A stretch of 50,167 bases of DNA from SAR202 cluster bacterium (GTDB taxonomy: Bacteria > Chloroflexota > Dehalococcoidia > Lucifugimonadales > UBA6952), in the NCBI GenBank assembly GCA_009392515.1, contig VFGE01000039.1, forward strand, positions 1 to 50,167. Direction: 5' to 3'. Below the pieces are notes generated by a model that saw only the letters and a list, made by a program, of their open reading frames with translations, ran no database searches and was not told where the DNA came from. Both the position numbers and the translations under genes were made by a program. Below are positions 25,748 to 34,585 of this stretch, one piece after another. The first letter of the stretch is position 1, and each line of letters starts with the position of its first letter.

Positions 25748-27106
25748 TTGAATACTATCTCCGCAGAAGAATCATATAAGCCAAGTCCCTTAAGATCATT
25801 TAAAACAAAAGGATTCCCCACATACTGGTTTGCGATGATGGCGCAAATGGCTGGATTAAATATGCAGATGGTTTCTCGAGCATGGTTAATATATGAACTC
25901 TCGGCATCTTATACAATTTTAGGAGCTATGACTGTTGCTCACGCCCTTCCAATGTTATTTACTTCGATGTTTGGAGGAGTACTTGCAGATAGATTTCTAA
26001 AAAAACGACTCATGCAAAGTGGACAAGTTTTACTAGCCATTACCTCGCTTTTTGTAGCAGTTTGCCTTTCTCTGGATCTCATTAATCTCTCTACAGGTGC
26101 AGGAGTATCATATGTTATGATGGCTTCGGTTTTTCAAGGAACTATTATGGGTTTTACTATGCCTTCAAGGCAAGCAGTAATACCTGAAATTGTAGGTAGG
26201 GAAAATTTAACTAATGCTATTGCATTAAACCAATCAGGGATGAATTTAAATCGCCTAGCTGCACCGGGAGTTGCTGGATTAATGATTGCATTATTAGGTA
26301 TTACAACTGTTTATTATTTTATGACTTTTCTATATATATTAGCTACTATAATTATTTCATTTCTCCCTATAACAAAAAGTTTAAACCCGCATGCTAAAGA
26401 AAAAAGTCCATTGAGAGATTTAATCAATGGCTTTAAATATATTTTTAATGAAACTGTTATCTTTTATTTATTATTAGCAACTTTATTCAGTGTTGTTCTT
26501 TCTATGCCGTATATGGGATTAATGCCTATATTTGCTAAAGATATACAAGTTGTAATTGCTTCAGATTTTGCTTGGATGAATTCGACCCTAATAATTAGTT
26601 CATTTAATTTACCTGAATTACTTACTTATTCCAGTTTTCGCCTTGGATGTTTAATGAGTATTTCGGGAATAGGTGCTTTGATTGGTTCTCTTATTGTAAC
26701 CATTCTATCTGATAGCAATAGAGGAAAATTATTTATTTATAGTGTATTAGCTCTAGGTATTACTCTCACAATATTTTCATTCACAAGATCCTTTATTGTT
26801 GGATGTGTTTCCATGATGTTTGTTGGTTTTTTCCAATCCTTACGTTTGTCCCTGAGTAATGCTTTAGTACAAAGTTATGTGAGTGATGAATTCAGAGGTC
26901 GAGTGATGTCAGTTTATATGATGGAATTTGGAATGACTAGTTTTAGTACATTTCTTGTTGCTACTATGGCTGGTGTAATTGATACCACTAATGTTTTTGC
27001 TCCAGGGTTTGGAATTCAATTAACAATGGGAATTGCTGCAATTTTATTAATTCCAGGTGCGTTGATTTTCTGTTTTGGCAAAAGATCCCTGCTTAATTTA
27101 GGATAA
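25748..27106 (+). CDS. MFS transporter, EntS/MFS_3-like exporter type
   Basis: A 452-residue major facilitator with about 12 hydrophobic segments. The N-terminal part has TYWFAMMAQMAGLNMQMVSRAWLIYEL, then PMLFTSMFGGVLADRFLKKRLM with the first-loop motif GxLADR, MPSRQAVIPEIVGRENLTNAIALNQ in helix 4-5, and the DEFRGRVMSVYMMEFG repeat motif in the second half. These match the exporter branch that includes EntS-like and macrolide efflux proteins. The start appears to be TTG at 25748 directly after an in-frame stop, with only a weak Shine-Dalgarno; no ATG is available upstream. It may efflux a small molecule; substrate unknown. Confidence 0.85.
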   Translation: MNTISAEESYKPSPLRSFKTKGFPTYWFAMMAQMAGLNMQMVSRAWLIYELSASYTILGAMTVAHALPMLFTSMFGGVLADRFLKKRLMQSGQVLLAITSLFVAVCLSLDLINLSTGAGVSYVMMASVFQGTIMGFTMPSRQAVIPEIVGRENLTNAIALNQSGMNLNRLAAPGVAGLMIALLGITTVYYFMTFLYILATIIISFLPITKSLNPHAKEKSPLRDLINGFKYIFNETVIFYLLLATLFSVVLSMPYMGLMPIFAKDIQVVIASDFAWMNSTLIISSFNLPELLTYSSFRLGCLMSISGIGALIGSLIVTILSDSNRGKLFIYSVLALGITLTIFSFTRSFIVGCVSMMFVGFFQSLRLSLSNALVQSYVSDEFRGRVMSVYMMEFGMTSFSTFLVATMAGVIDTTNVFAPGFGIQLTMGIAAILLIPGALIFCFGKRSLLNLG

Positions 27107-27117
27107 TATAACCTACA

Positions 27118-28431
27118 TTATAAATTTCCCCATAACTTTTCAAATCTTTCTTTCAATGTTTTTTCGACTCCGTTTTCTTTTGGTACATAAAAACTCTTAT
27201 TATTAATATTATTTGGGAAATTATCTTTTTTAATAAATCCATTTTTTGAATCATGGTCATAGGTATAACCTTCTCCAATGTGAAATTCCTTATCAACAGT
27301 TGTTTCAGCGTTGATTAAATGATTAGGTATTTCTGTTATTGGATTATTAGTTACTTCTTCATAGGCACTATCAATTGCTAAATAAGAAGAATTACTTTTT
27401 TCAGATAGTGCTAAGTAAATTGTTGCATTTGCTAAAGGGATCCTTGATTCTGGCATACCAAGTTTGTTTACACTTTCAAATGTGGAATTGGCAAGAACCA
27501 TAGCATTAGGGTTCGCTAAGCCAATATCTTCAGATGCACTTATAACTAATCTCCGAGCAATAAATAAGGGGTCTTCTCCATTTTTTAACATTCTTGCCAA
27601 ATAATATATAGCTGCATTTGGGTCTGACCCTCTTATCGATTTAATGAATGCAGATATAGTATTGTAATGATTATCATTTTTACGATCATAAAGCGCATTA
27701 TTTGCTAGAAGATCTCGAATAATATTATTACTTAATGTTTTTTCTCCATTTTTATTAATGGTAGAATTGACTGCTAATTCAAAAGTATCTAAAGCTTTTC
27801 TTGCATCTCCAGATGAACCTGTTATTAAAGTATCCAAAACACTGTTGTCAATAATGATTTTTTCATCAGTCTTTAAATATTCTTGTGTGTTATCCAGTAC
27901 TTTTTTCAGGATTTTATTCAATGTTAAATTATCATGAGGTTCAAACTTGAATATCTTTATCCTGGAAATCAAAGGATTAATAATCGAAAACCCAGGGTGT
28001 TCTGTAGTTGCTCCAATTAGAATAATTACCCCATTTTCAATTAACGGTAATAGTGAATCTTGTTGGCTTTTAGAAAATCTGTGTATTTCGTCTAAGAAGA
28101 GAATAGTTTTGGATAGATTTGGGTTCGATAAAATTTCATCGCTTACTTTTCTTATATCTGAGATCCCTGAAGATACTGCGGATAACGAGGTAAAATTCAT
28201 ATTTGTTTCTTCAGCAATTAATTTAGCAAGAGTTGTTTTGCCAGTACCTGGAGGGCCCCAAAATATCATAGATGGGATAGTTTTATTTTTGATAAGATTA
28301 TTTAAGATTTTACCTTTGCCGAGTATGTGTTCTTGGCCTATAAAACTATCCAAACTATTTGGCCTGATTCTTGAAGATAATGGTGCTGATTGAACCAGAT
28401 TATTTCTTATATTATGCTCAAATAATGACAT
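27118..28431 (-). CDS. rarA: Replication-associated recombination protein A (AAA+ ATPase)
   Basis: A 437-residue RarA/MgsA/WRNIP1 clamp-loader-like ATPase that acts at stalled replication forks. Features: the N-terminal PLSSRIRPNSLDSFIGQEHILG, Walker A GPPGTGKT at 59-66, Walker B LFLDEIHRFSKSQQD, sensor 1 IGATTEHPGFSIINPLISR, sensor 2 GSSGDARKALD, and the C-terminal tetramerisation domain with SAFIKSIRGSDPNAAIYYLARML and RRLVISASEDIGLANP. Length is typical. It starts 21 nt downstream of the TPP enzyme gene on the same strand and is probably co-transcribed with it. Confidence 0.96.
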   Translation of the reverse strand: MSLFEHNIRNNLVQSAPLSSRIRPNSLDSFIGQEHILGKGKILNNLIKNKTIPSMIFWGPPGTGKTTLAKLIAEETNMNFTSLSAVSSGISDIRKVSDEILSNPNLSKTILFLDEIHRFSKSQQDSLLPLIENGVIILIGATTEHPGFSIINPLISRIKIFKFEPHDNLTLNKILKKVLDNTQEYLKTDEKIIIDNSVLDTLITGSSGDARKALDTFELAVNSTINKNGEKTLSNNIIRDLLANNALYDRKNDNHYNTISAFIKSIRGSDPNAAIYYLARMLKNGEDPLFIARRLVISASEDIGLANPNAMVLANSTFESVNKLGMPESRIPLANATIYLALSEKSNSSYLAIDSAYEEVTNNPITEIPNHLINAETTVDKEFHIGEGYTYDHDSKNGFIKKDNFPNNINNKSFYVPKENGVEKTLKERFEKLWGNL

Positions 28432-28452
28432 ATTAAGTTTAATTGGATTACT

Positions 28453-30090
28453 TTATCCTCTACACAACCTGTTTTCTTCTTTTGTCATAAACTCGAGTAA
28501 TACTGGCTTACCTGTATTCATAACTTCTTGAGCTCGTTTAATTGATGGAATGATTTCAGACGGGTCTTCTACTCTTTCTCCATGTGCCCCTAATGCAGTT
28601 GCTAATTTAGCATACTCACCATATAGGTTGGTAAATCCAAAGTTTTCAGTTGCTTTTGGATAATTAACTGAATAACCACTTAATACATGATTATTGAAAA
28701 CAATTAGAAGGACAGGAATTTTGTGGCGTACAGCAGTTTCAATATCCATACCACACATACCAATTGAAGCATCTCCCATTATTGCGGCGACAGTTTTATC
28801 TGGTGCAGCAAGTTTAGCTCCCATTGAAATACCTAGTGAATATCCTAATTGACTTGAATTGGCCCATCCCATATATGAACGAGGAGTTACAGTTTGATAG
28901 AAAGGAATTGTTTGATCTCTTGGATGACCTGATTCATGGGTTAATATGGTATTTGAACGGTCGACTGTATTCATAAAATCCCAAATAATACGATATGGGT
29001 TAATTGGGGCTTCATTAGATGTTAATAAAGGCATCCACTCATCTAACCATTCATCTTTAACTTTTTTAATTTCTTGTTCAATGTTTCCAGTACCTTTTCT
29101 AGCTTCTTCACCCGCTTGTTTTTTTAATTCTTCAATAAGTTGTGGCAATACCAGAGATAAGTCCCCCATCAAGGAATGATCTAATTGTTGTTCTTTATTT
29201 AAATCAATTTCATCTACATTCGCTTGGATTAATGTTTTTCCAGTAGGAACACCAATTGATGCTAAATTAGTTGTGAAACTACATCCTAATCCAAATATCA
29301 AATCAGATTTGTCCAAAAATACCTTAACAGCCTTTGTATAGGTATTTCCACCTGTTCCAAGTGATAATGGATGATCTTCAGGGAATCCGCTCTTGCCAGT
29401 ATTACTGGTTAAAACAGGCGCATTTAATAATTCGGCAAATTCGATTAAATCTGAAGTGGCTTCAGCCCATAATATACCTGCCCCTGCGTAAAGGACAGGG
29501 TTTTTTGCTTTTAACAACATTTCGATTGTTTTGCGAATATCATTTGGGTCAGCAGCTGTCTTATTAAACTTTACCTTTTCATAATTAAGTTTTGAGTCGT
29601 CAAATTCACCTTGAGCAACATCTTGCGCTACTTCTAATAAAACTGGACGACCACGTCCTGATCTTAGATAAGTGAAGCCCCGTCTCATCATTTCTGGAAT
29701 TCTATCAAGCTGATTAATTCTATCTGACCATTTAGTAACTGGTCTGTAGACTTCACTTGATCGAAAGTCTGGGGATTGTCCTAATCTTGCATTAGCCGTT
29801 CCACCTGGAATTACGAATATAGGGACCGATTCCGCGTAAGCATGCGCAACACCACTGAATGCATTTTCAATGCCAGGTCCTGTTTGAGTTACAACAATAC
29901 CGTTTTTCTTTCCACTCATTGTTCTGGTATATCCATCTGCCATATTAACTGTAGCTCTTTCCGTTCGAGACATTATTGGCTCAATACCCAAACTTGCAGC
30001 GGCTTCTATAAGTGTGTTTGCGGGATAACAAAATAAATAATCCGTTTCTTCTTTTTTTAAGATATTTGCAATAGCTAATTCGCCCTTCAT
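28453..30090 (-). CDS. Thiamine diphosphate-dependent enzyme (acetolactate synthase/decarboxylase-like)
   Basis: A 545-residue member of the ThDP superfamily with the three-domain plan of acetohydroxyacid synthase, oxalyl-CoA decarboxylase and benzoylformate decarboxylase. The pyrimidine domain carries the activating E44 in RTERATVNMADGYTR and TQTGPGIENAFSGVAHAYAESVPIFVIPGG. The central domain includes AKNPVLYAGAGILWAEA. The pyrophosphate domain has the GDASIGMCGMDIETAVRHKIPVLLIVFNN motif, with the GD...NN metal-binding pattern. It lacks a convincing FAD-site signature and has no small regulatory subunit next to it, so biosynthetic acetolactate synthase is unlikely. Glyoxylate carboligase-like or 2-keto acid decarboxylase roles remain open. 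Confidence 0.86.
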   Translation of the reverse strand: MKGELAIANILKKEETDYLFCYPANTLIEAAASLGIEPIMSRTERATVNMADGYTRTMSGKKNGIVVTQTGPGIENAFSGVAHAYAESVPIFVIPGGTANARLGQSPDFRSSEVYRPVTKWSDRINQLDRIPEMMRRGFTYLRSGRGRPVLLEVAQDVAQGEFDDSKLNYEKVKFNKTAADPNDIRKTIEMLLKAKNPVLYAGAGILWAEATSDLIEFAELLNAPVLTSNTGKSGFPEDHPLSLGTGGNTYTKAVKVFLDKSDLIFGLGCSFTTNLASIGVPTGKTLIQANVDEIDLNKEQQLDHSLMGDLSLVLPQLIEELKKQAGEEARKGTGNIEQEIKKVKDEWLDEWMPLLTSNEAPINPYRIIWDFMNTVDRSNTILTHESGHPRDQTIPFYQTVTPRSYMGWANSSQLGYSLGISMGAKLAAPDKTVAAIMGDASIGMCGMDIETAVRHKIPVLLIVFNNHVLSGYSVNYPKATENFGFTNLYGEYAKLATALGAHGERVEDPSEIIPSIKRAQEVMNTGKPVLLEFMTKEENRLCRG

Positions 30091-30187
30091 AATCCCTCCT
30101 ATTTGGTGATTTTGTTCAGGTTACACATTTCTTCTATTTAACGTCAAGCAAAACATACTACTACCTCTCCTACTTATTGATCATTTT

Positions 30188-30196
30188 TGTTATACT
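30188..30196 (+). promoter_or_regulatory. Extended -10 promoter of rpiB
   Basis: TGTTATACT (TGn plus TATACT) lies about 54 bp before the rpiB GTG start, with no recognisable -35. It falls in the divergent gap to the TPP enzyme. Confidence 0.4.
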
Positions 30197-30249
30197 TAGG
30201 CTTGTATTAATTTTTTTATTGTATTTTAAATAAAATCAATGGAGTTATT

Positions 30250-30699
30250 GTGAAAATTGCACTTGGTTCTGATCATGCAGGTTTTGAAATCAAAGAAGAA
30301 ATTAAATCCTTTTTGACTTCTTTAAATATTGATTTTGTAGATTTAGGAGCTTCTGAATTTGATGCCCTGGATGACTACCCAGATTTTGCTAAAAATGTTG
30401 GATACTCCATTAGAAATGGTGAAGCAGAAAAAGGCATTATTGTATGCGGTAGTGGGGTTGGTGCTTCAATAACAGCAAATAAAATTAAAGGAGTTCGCGC
30501 CGGACTCTGCCATGATGGATATTCTGCTCATCAAGGTGTAGAACACGACGATATGAATGTCCTATGTATTGGTTCCAGAATTATAGGAATAGAGCTTATA
30601 AAAGAAATTATTATTTCTTTTATCAATGCAAAATTTTCTGGTGAAGAACGTCATTCAAGACGTTTGCAAAAATTACTTGATATAGAAGCTTCTGAATAG
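30250..30699 (+). CDS. rpiB: Ribose-5-phosphate isomerase B
   Basis: A 149-residue RpiB/LacAB-family sugar-phosphate isomerase that interconverts ribose 5-phosphate and ribulose 5-phosphate. Motifs: LGSDHAGFEIKEEI at the N terminus, GIIVCGSGVGASITANK with the catalytic Cys, CHDGYSAHQGVEHDDMNVLCIGSRIIG, and a C-terminal RHSRRLQKL. It starts at GTG 30250 with GGAG 5 nt upstream. Together with prs it would supply PRPP. The SMR transporter starts 2 bp after its stop. Confidence 0.95.
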   Translation: MKIALGSDHAGFEIKEEIKSFLTSLNIDFVDLGASEFDALDDYPDFAKNVGYSIRNGEAEKGIIVCGSGVGASITANKIKGVRAGLCHDGYSAHQGVEHDDMNVLCIGSRIIGIELIKEIIISFINAKFSGEERHSRRLQKLLDIEASE

Positions 30700-30701
30700 T
30701 T

Positions 30702-31031
30702 ATGGCATATTTATATCTGGCAATAGCTATTGTTTTTGAGGTAGCAGGTACTGTAACACTAAAGGCCACAGAAGGTTTTTCAAAAATCATACCAAGTTTA
30801 ATTGTAATCTTTTGTTATATTGTTAGTATATATCTAGTATCATTGACAATAAAAACTATACCAGTAGGGATTGCATATGCTATATGGACAAGTACAGGAC
30901 TTTTGTTTGTAGTTTTAATTAGTGCTGTTGCGTACCGTCAAATTCCTGATATTCCTGCAATTTTAGGTATGACTTTTATAATTATGGGTGTTTCTATAAT
31001 ACAAATTTATTCTAAAATGATTAACAACTAA
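30702..31031 (+). CDS. Small multidrug resistance (SMR) family transporter
   Basis: 109 residues with four hydrophobic helices, the exact size and layout of EmrE/SugE/Gdx proteins, which work as dual-topology dimers exchanging protons for cationic compounds. The essential membrane glutamate is E13 in AIVFEVAGT; AYAIWTSTGLLFVVLI in helix 3 carries the conserved Trp and Gly residues. It may export quaternary ammonium compounds or guanidinium; the sequence alone does not separate these. It is translated just after rpiB (2 bp gap) and convergent with the ROK kinase gene. Confidence 0.92.
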   Translation: MAYLYLAIAIVFEVAGTVTLKATEGFSKIIPSLIVIFCYIVSIYLVSLTIKTIPVGIAYAIWTSTGLLFVVLISAVAYRQIPDIPAILGMTFIIMGVSIIQIYSKMINN

Positions 31032-31037
31032 GTATTC

Positions 31038-31991
31038 TTATATAAGATTCCTGGCTACTATAGATGCTCCTACTAAAACCATATTTTCGTTTAACTTACC
31101 TTTTCTAATTTTGTTATGTTTATTCTCAGTAATCGATAGGTCTTTAAAATAATTGTCAATGTAGTTAACAATTTCAGGTATACCATCGATGACTCCTCCA
31201 CCAATAACTACAGCTTCAGGATCAAATATATTAAAAAAATTAGTTATTGATATTGCTAATTTATTTGAAATTTCCTTAATAATATCCACGGCTTCTTCAT
31301 TATTTTCATAATATGCCATAGAGACTGTTTCTGCACTGATTTGTTTATTTGTTTTTGCCGCTAATAAATTAAATACTGAATTCTTATCTATGGATGCAAT
31401 ATTTTTTGCTATTTTGCCAATAGCTTTGCCACCACAATAGGCCTCTAAACAACCTTTTCTACCACATTCACAAAGATTTCCATCTTCAACAATAATCGTG
31501 TGTCCGATTTCTCCGGCAAATCCCTGAGATCCTTGATATAAATTGTTGTTTAAAATTATACCACCACCAATTCCTGTACCTATAAATATTCCTAATGCAT
31601 TTGTACAATCCTTAATTGCTCCATAGGCATGCTCTCCTATTACAGCAGCTGAACAGTCATTTATTATTGTTATAGGAATATTTATTTCTTTTTCTAATAA
31701 TGATTTAAGGTCTACGTTTTTCCAATTGGTATTTGGGGAATGAATGATTAAGTTCGATTCTTCATCTATCCATCCTGCTGTACCAATCCCTATTTTTGCA
31801 TATGATGTTGTATATTCATCTGGAATTTGAGTAAGGATATTATCAATAAAATATTGAATCCATTCAGACATTGAATTGAAATTATAATTAGGCTTTGAGA
31901 CAGCCCATTTAACGTTGCCATCAAAATCTACAATGCCTAGTCGTATTTTGGTGCCACCGATATCTATACCAAGTACGTATTTATTATCCAC
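31038..31991 (-). CDS. ROK family sugar kinase (glucokinase-like)
   Basis: A 317-residue ROK (repressor, ORF, kinase) protein without a DNA-binding helix-turn-helix, so a kinase. Features: N-terminal phosphate-binding GIDIGGTKIRLGIVD, KIGIGTAGW, the second phosphate loop LGIFIGTGIGGGIILNN, GEIGHTIIVEDGNLCECGRKGCLEAYCGG with the His/Cys zinc site and the family signature, and GGGVIDGIPEIV in the adenosine-binding region. It likely phosphorylates glucose or another hexose or N-acyl hexosamine with ATP. It is convergent with the SMR gene and divergent from the flavin oxidoreductase. Confidence 0.92.
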   Translation of the reverse strand: MDNKYVLGIDIGGTKIRLGIVDFDGNVKWAVSKPNYNFNSMSEWIQYFIDNILTQIPDEYTTSYAKIGIGTAGWIDEESNLIIHSPNTNWKNVDLKSLLEKEINIPITIINDCSAAVIGEHAYGAIKDCTNALGIFIGTGIGGGIILNNNLYQGSQGFAGEIGHTIIVEDGNLCECGRKGCLEAYCGGKAIGKIAKNIASIDKNSVFNLLAAKTNKQISAETVSMAYYENNEEAVDIIKEISNKLAISITNFFNIFDPEAVVIGGGVIDGIPEIVNYIDNYFKDLSITENKHNKIRKGKLNENMVLVGASIVARNLI

Positions 31992-32071
31992 AATTCATCC
32001 AGCTAAGTGATTAATTATATTAATTTCTTTCATCCAAAAAATTGTTTGAAATATTTTATAGAGATTATACA

Positions 32072-32080
32072 TGATATAAT
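32072..32080 (+). promoter_or_regulatory. Extended -10 promoter of the flavin oxidoreductase operon
   Basis: TGATATAAT is a perfect extended -10 element. Transcription would begin near 32087, leaving a leader of about 30 nt before ATG 32119. A second possible pair, TTGTTT (32043) and TATACA (32066) at 17-nt spacing, overlaps the region. Confidence 0.45.
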
Positions 32081-32118
32081 TTATACTGTATTGAAAATAT
32101 TTATTTATGAGGTCGTTT

Positions 32119-33120
32119 ATGAAATTTGGATTCTGGGTCTTAAATCAATGGGACAGCACCGACAATATGACTCAAAGGATTAATGAGGGAGTTGAACAAG
32201 TAAAACATGCTAGAGAAGCCGGTTTCGATTTTATTGGTACAGGTCAACATTTTCTTTCATACCCCTTCCAAATGGTCTCTACATTACCCTATCTTGCAAG
32301 ATTAGCTCAAGAATCCGGAGATATGGAAGTTGTTGCTGGAGTATTATTACTCCCTTTGTTAAATCCTCTTGAGACAGCAGAAGCTACTGCTTCACTAGAT
32401 GCAATGACAAATGGTAAATTTATTATGGGTGTTGGTATCGGCTACAGAGATGAAGAATTTATTTCATTTAATGTCAAACCTAAAGAAAGAATCCCTAGAT
32501 TACTAGAATCGCTAGACTTGATTAAGAGACTATGGACCCAAGATGAAATTGAATTTGATGGAGAATTTTATAGAGTTCCATATTCCAAAATTGCTACTCA
32601 CCCTATTTCTAAGCCCCATCCACCGATTTGGATGGCTGCTAACCTTGATGTCGCTGTTAAAAGAGCTGCTAGAAATGGTTATCCATGGTTAATAAATCCT
32701 CATGCAACTACAAAAAGTCTAACACCTCAGATTAAAATGTATAAAGACATTGCTATGCAAACAAATGGTTATGTACCTGACTTGCCAATGTTGAAAGAAT
32801 TATATGTGCATAAAAATAGTTCTACAGCCTATTCAAAAGCCCAACCCTTCTTAGAACCTAAATATGCCGCTTATGCCTCATGGGGCCAAGATGATGTTTT
32901 GCCTAATAACGAAACATTTAAAATACCGTTTGAAGAGCTTGCTAAAGATAGATTCATGTTAGGCAATCCTCAAGAAATCATTGAGGAAATTCAAAGATAT
33001 GAAGAAACCCTCGGTATAACACATATGTTTTTTCGTATGCAATGGGCCGGATTGCCTCACAGTGAAGTTTTAGAACAGATTGAATTGTTTCGCACAGAGA
33101 TAATTCCACATTTTAAATAA
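32119..33120 (+). CDS. LLM class (luciferase-like) flavin-dependent oxidoreductase
   Basis: About 333 residues, bacterial luciferase-like monooxygenase/F420-dependent reductase fold (TIM barrel). I use ATG 32119, since GAGGT 5 nt upstream serves it; the ATG at 32107 lies before that site. Typical segments: KFGFWVLNQWDS, VKHAREAGFDFIGTGQHF, VVAGVLLLPLLNPLETAEATASLDAMTNGKFIMGVGIGYRDEEF, ERIPRLLESLDLIKRLWTQDEIEFDGEFY, and HPPIWMAANLDVAVKRAARNGYPWLI. The family oxidises organosulfur, terpene or alkane-type substrates with FMNH2, or uses F420. Such proteins are markedly expanded in some SAR202 lineages, which is part of my taxonomic guess. It is followed by two membrane-protein genes. Confidence 0.9.
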   Translation: MKFGFWVLNQWDSTDNMTQRINEGVEQVKHAREAGFDFIGTGQHFLSYPFQMVSTLPYLARLAQESGDMEVVAGVLLLPLLNPLETAEATASLDAMTNGKFIMGVGIGYRDEEFISFNVKPKERIPRLLESLDLIKRLWTQDEIEFDGEFYRVPYSKIATHPISKPHPPIWMAANLDVAVKRAARNGYPWLINPHATTKSLTPQIKMYKDIAMQTNGYVPDLPMLKELYVHKNSSTAYSKAQPFLEPKYAAYASWGQDDVLPNNETFKIPFEELAKDRFMLGNPQEIIEEIQRYEETLGITHMFFRMQWAGLPHSEVLEQIELFRTEIIPHFK

Positions 33121-33131
33121 TGGTTTGAAAT

Positions 33132-33734
33132 ATGCTTGATTATAATAATCTTACTTCAATTATAAAAAAATCCCCATTTTTTAAGCGGGTAATAGATACT
33201 TTGTTATTACGATCTAGAGTATATGCTGAAGCAGAAATCTATTCCTCTGCACTATGGCAAGCTTTACTTATCCCATTTTTGATAGCAATAATACGAGGTT
33301 TTACAGTAACCGGCTACAATCCTGAAAGTGTTATCGAATCATATAATAGTATTAATGACCTTTGGGTATTTCTCATAGGTGTAATCGCTCAAATGATTGT
33401 TTGGATTTTATGGACATTCGGCTGTTATTTTATTGGAATTAATTTATTATCTACATCCCCTAAACATGCTTCATTTGGCGAATTGACACGAGCTACTGGA
33501 TTTGCACAAACACCAAATATTGTTATTCTTTTAGGTCTTTTACCATTTTTTGATCTCAATACTATGTTACTGATTGGGTCTATCTGGTGGTTTTTCGCCA
33601 TGATGGTTGCAATTAGATATGTACTTAATTATGAATCTTTATATAATACCTTTTTTCTTACATTGGCAGGTTTTTTGGTTGTGCCATTAATACTTTGGCC
33701 TGGTTATGAATTAATTCTACAATTTTTACTATGA
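33132..33734 (+). CDS. Yip1-like integral membrane protein
   Basis: 200 residues with about five hydrophobic segments (roughly 45-60, 75-100, 125-145, 148-165 and 175-198). The N-terminal half-soluble stretch RSRVYAEAEIYSSALWQALLIPFLIAIIRG followed by membrane helices resembles bacterial YIP1-domain proteins, whose function is poorly known. Its stop overlaps the start of the next membrane-protein gene as ATGA, so the two are probably coupled and may form one complex. The link to the flavin oxidoreductase 11 bp upstream is positional only. Confidence 0.65.
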   Translation: MLDYNNLTSIIKKSPFFKRVIDTLLLRSRVYAEAEIYSSALWQALLIPFLIAIIRGFTVTGYNPESVIESYNSINDLWVFLIGVIAQMIVWILWTFGCYFIGINLLSTSPKHASFGELTRATGFAQTPNIVILLGLLPFFDLNTMLLIGSIWWFFAMMVAIRYVLNYESLYNTFFLTLAGFLVVPLILWPGYELILQFLL

Positions 33735-34585
33735 TGTTTACTAACCCTTACATAGAACCAGAACAAAATATAAAAAAAGATGGGTATCTTGGATCCTTTA
33801 TTACTTATAAATCTATCGGATCAATATCCCTAAAAGCTCTTCAAATCTACAAAAATAAATATCCTCAATTACTTTTAATTTCCATAATTTCATTTATTCC
33901 GAGTTTAATGCTGAGTATGTTTTATCCTGAAGAGCTATCTTCAATAGCATCGTATTTTTTAGATTCAGAGGCTACTACTGAAGTTTTTCCTGATTTGACA
34001 TTTAATGTGTATTTGTTGTTAATACTTCAAGTGTTACTAATCCCATTAGTTGATGCTGCTATGATTATAGCACTAGGCAGAATTATTATTTCGCAAGATA
34101 CAAATATTTTAACCGCCTTCTACTTAACTTTAACACGAGGATATTCCTTAATATTAAACGTTGTTATATTTTATTTAATATTAATATTATTTGTATTTTT
34201 ATCACTATTATTTATAGGACTTCCGCTACTGTTTTTGTGGATTATATCCACTATCACATATCTTCATGCCATATATTTTGAGAATTCTGGAGTTGGTTCT
34301 GCTTTATTTAGGAGTCTCAAATTATTATCAAAATCATGGCTTGATTTGTTTAAATTCTGGGTTCCAATATTAGGACTGACTGCTCTACAATTTATTAGTT
34401 CACTATTTATATATGAGGGTTCTCTTGCCACAATATTCAATGAATTATTATCATTTGTTTTGCGACCGTTAACCCTTATTATTTATTCACTTGCATATAT
34501 ACACTACAGAATTAAATTTGAAGATCTTTCATATATCAATTACGGTAATTCTGTTGTGAATTTAGGTCTATCTATTGAGGAATAA
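33731..34585 (+). CDS. Integral membrane protein of unknown function
   Basis: 284 residues. A cytoplasmic-looking N terminus of about 45 residues, then about five or six hydrophobic segments with internal Pro and Gly residues (for example LLLISIISFIPSLMLSM, and FLSLLFIGLPLLFLWIIS). The middle (FENSGVGSALFRSLKLLSKSWLDLFKFW) resembles DUF7544/glycerophosphoryl-diesterase membrane-domain type proteins in which ALxRSxxLxxG-like loops recur, but I cannot name the family with confidence. It starts with ATGATG overlapping the previous stop. Its last 14 bp overlap the 3' end of the convergent CocE-like gene. Confidence 0.68.
   Translation: MMFTNPYIEPEQNIKKDGYLGSFITYKSIGSISLKALQIYKNKYPQLLLISIISFIPSLMLSMFYPEELSSIASYFLDSEATTEVFPDLTFNVYLLLILQVLLIPLVDAAMIIALGRIIISQDTNILTAFYLTLTRGYSLILNVVIFYLILILFVFLSLLFIGLPLLFLWIISTITYLHAIYFENSGVGSALFRSLKLLSKSWLDLFKFWVPILGLTALQFISSLFIYEGSLATIFNELLSFVLRPLTLIIYSLAYIHYRIKFEDLSYINYGNSVVNLGLSIEE

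Noticed and set aside
28453-30090. Calling the TPP enzyme a biosynthetic acetolactate synthase (ilvB)
   Set aside because: No regulatory subunit gene or other ilv genes nearby, and no convincing acetolactate-specific or FAD-site signature seen.
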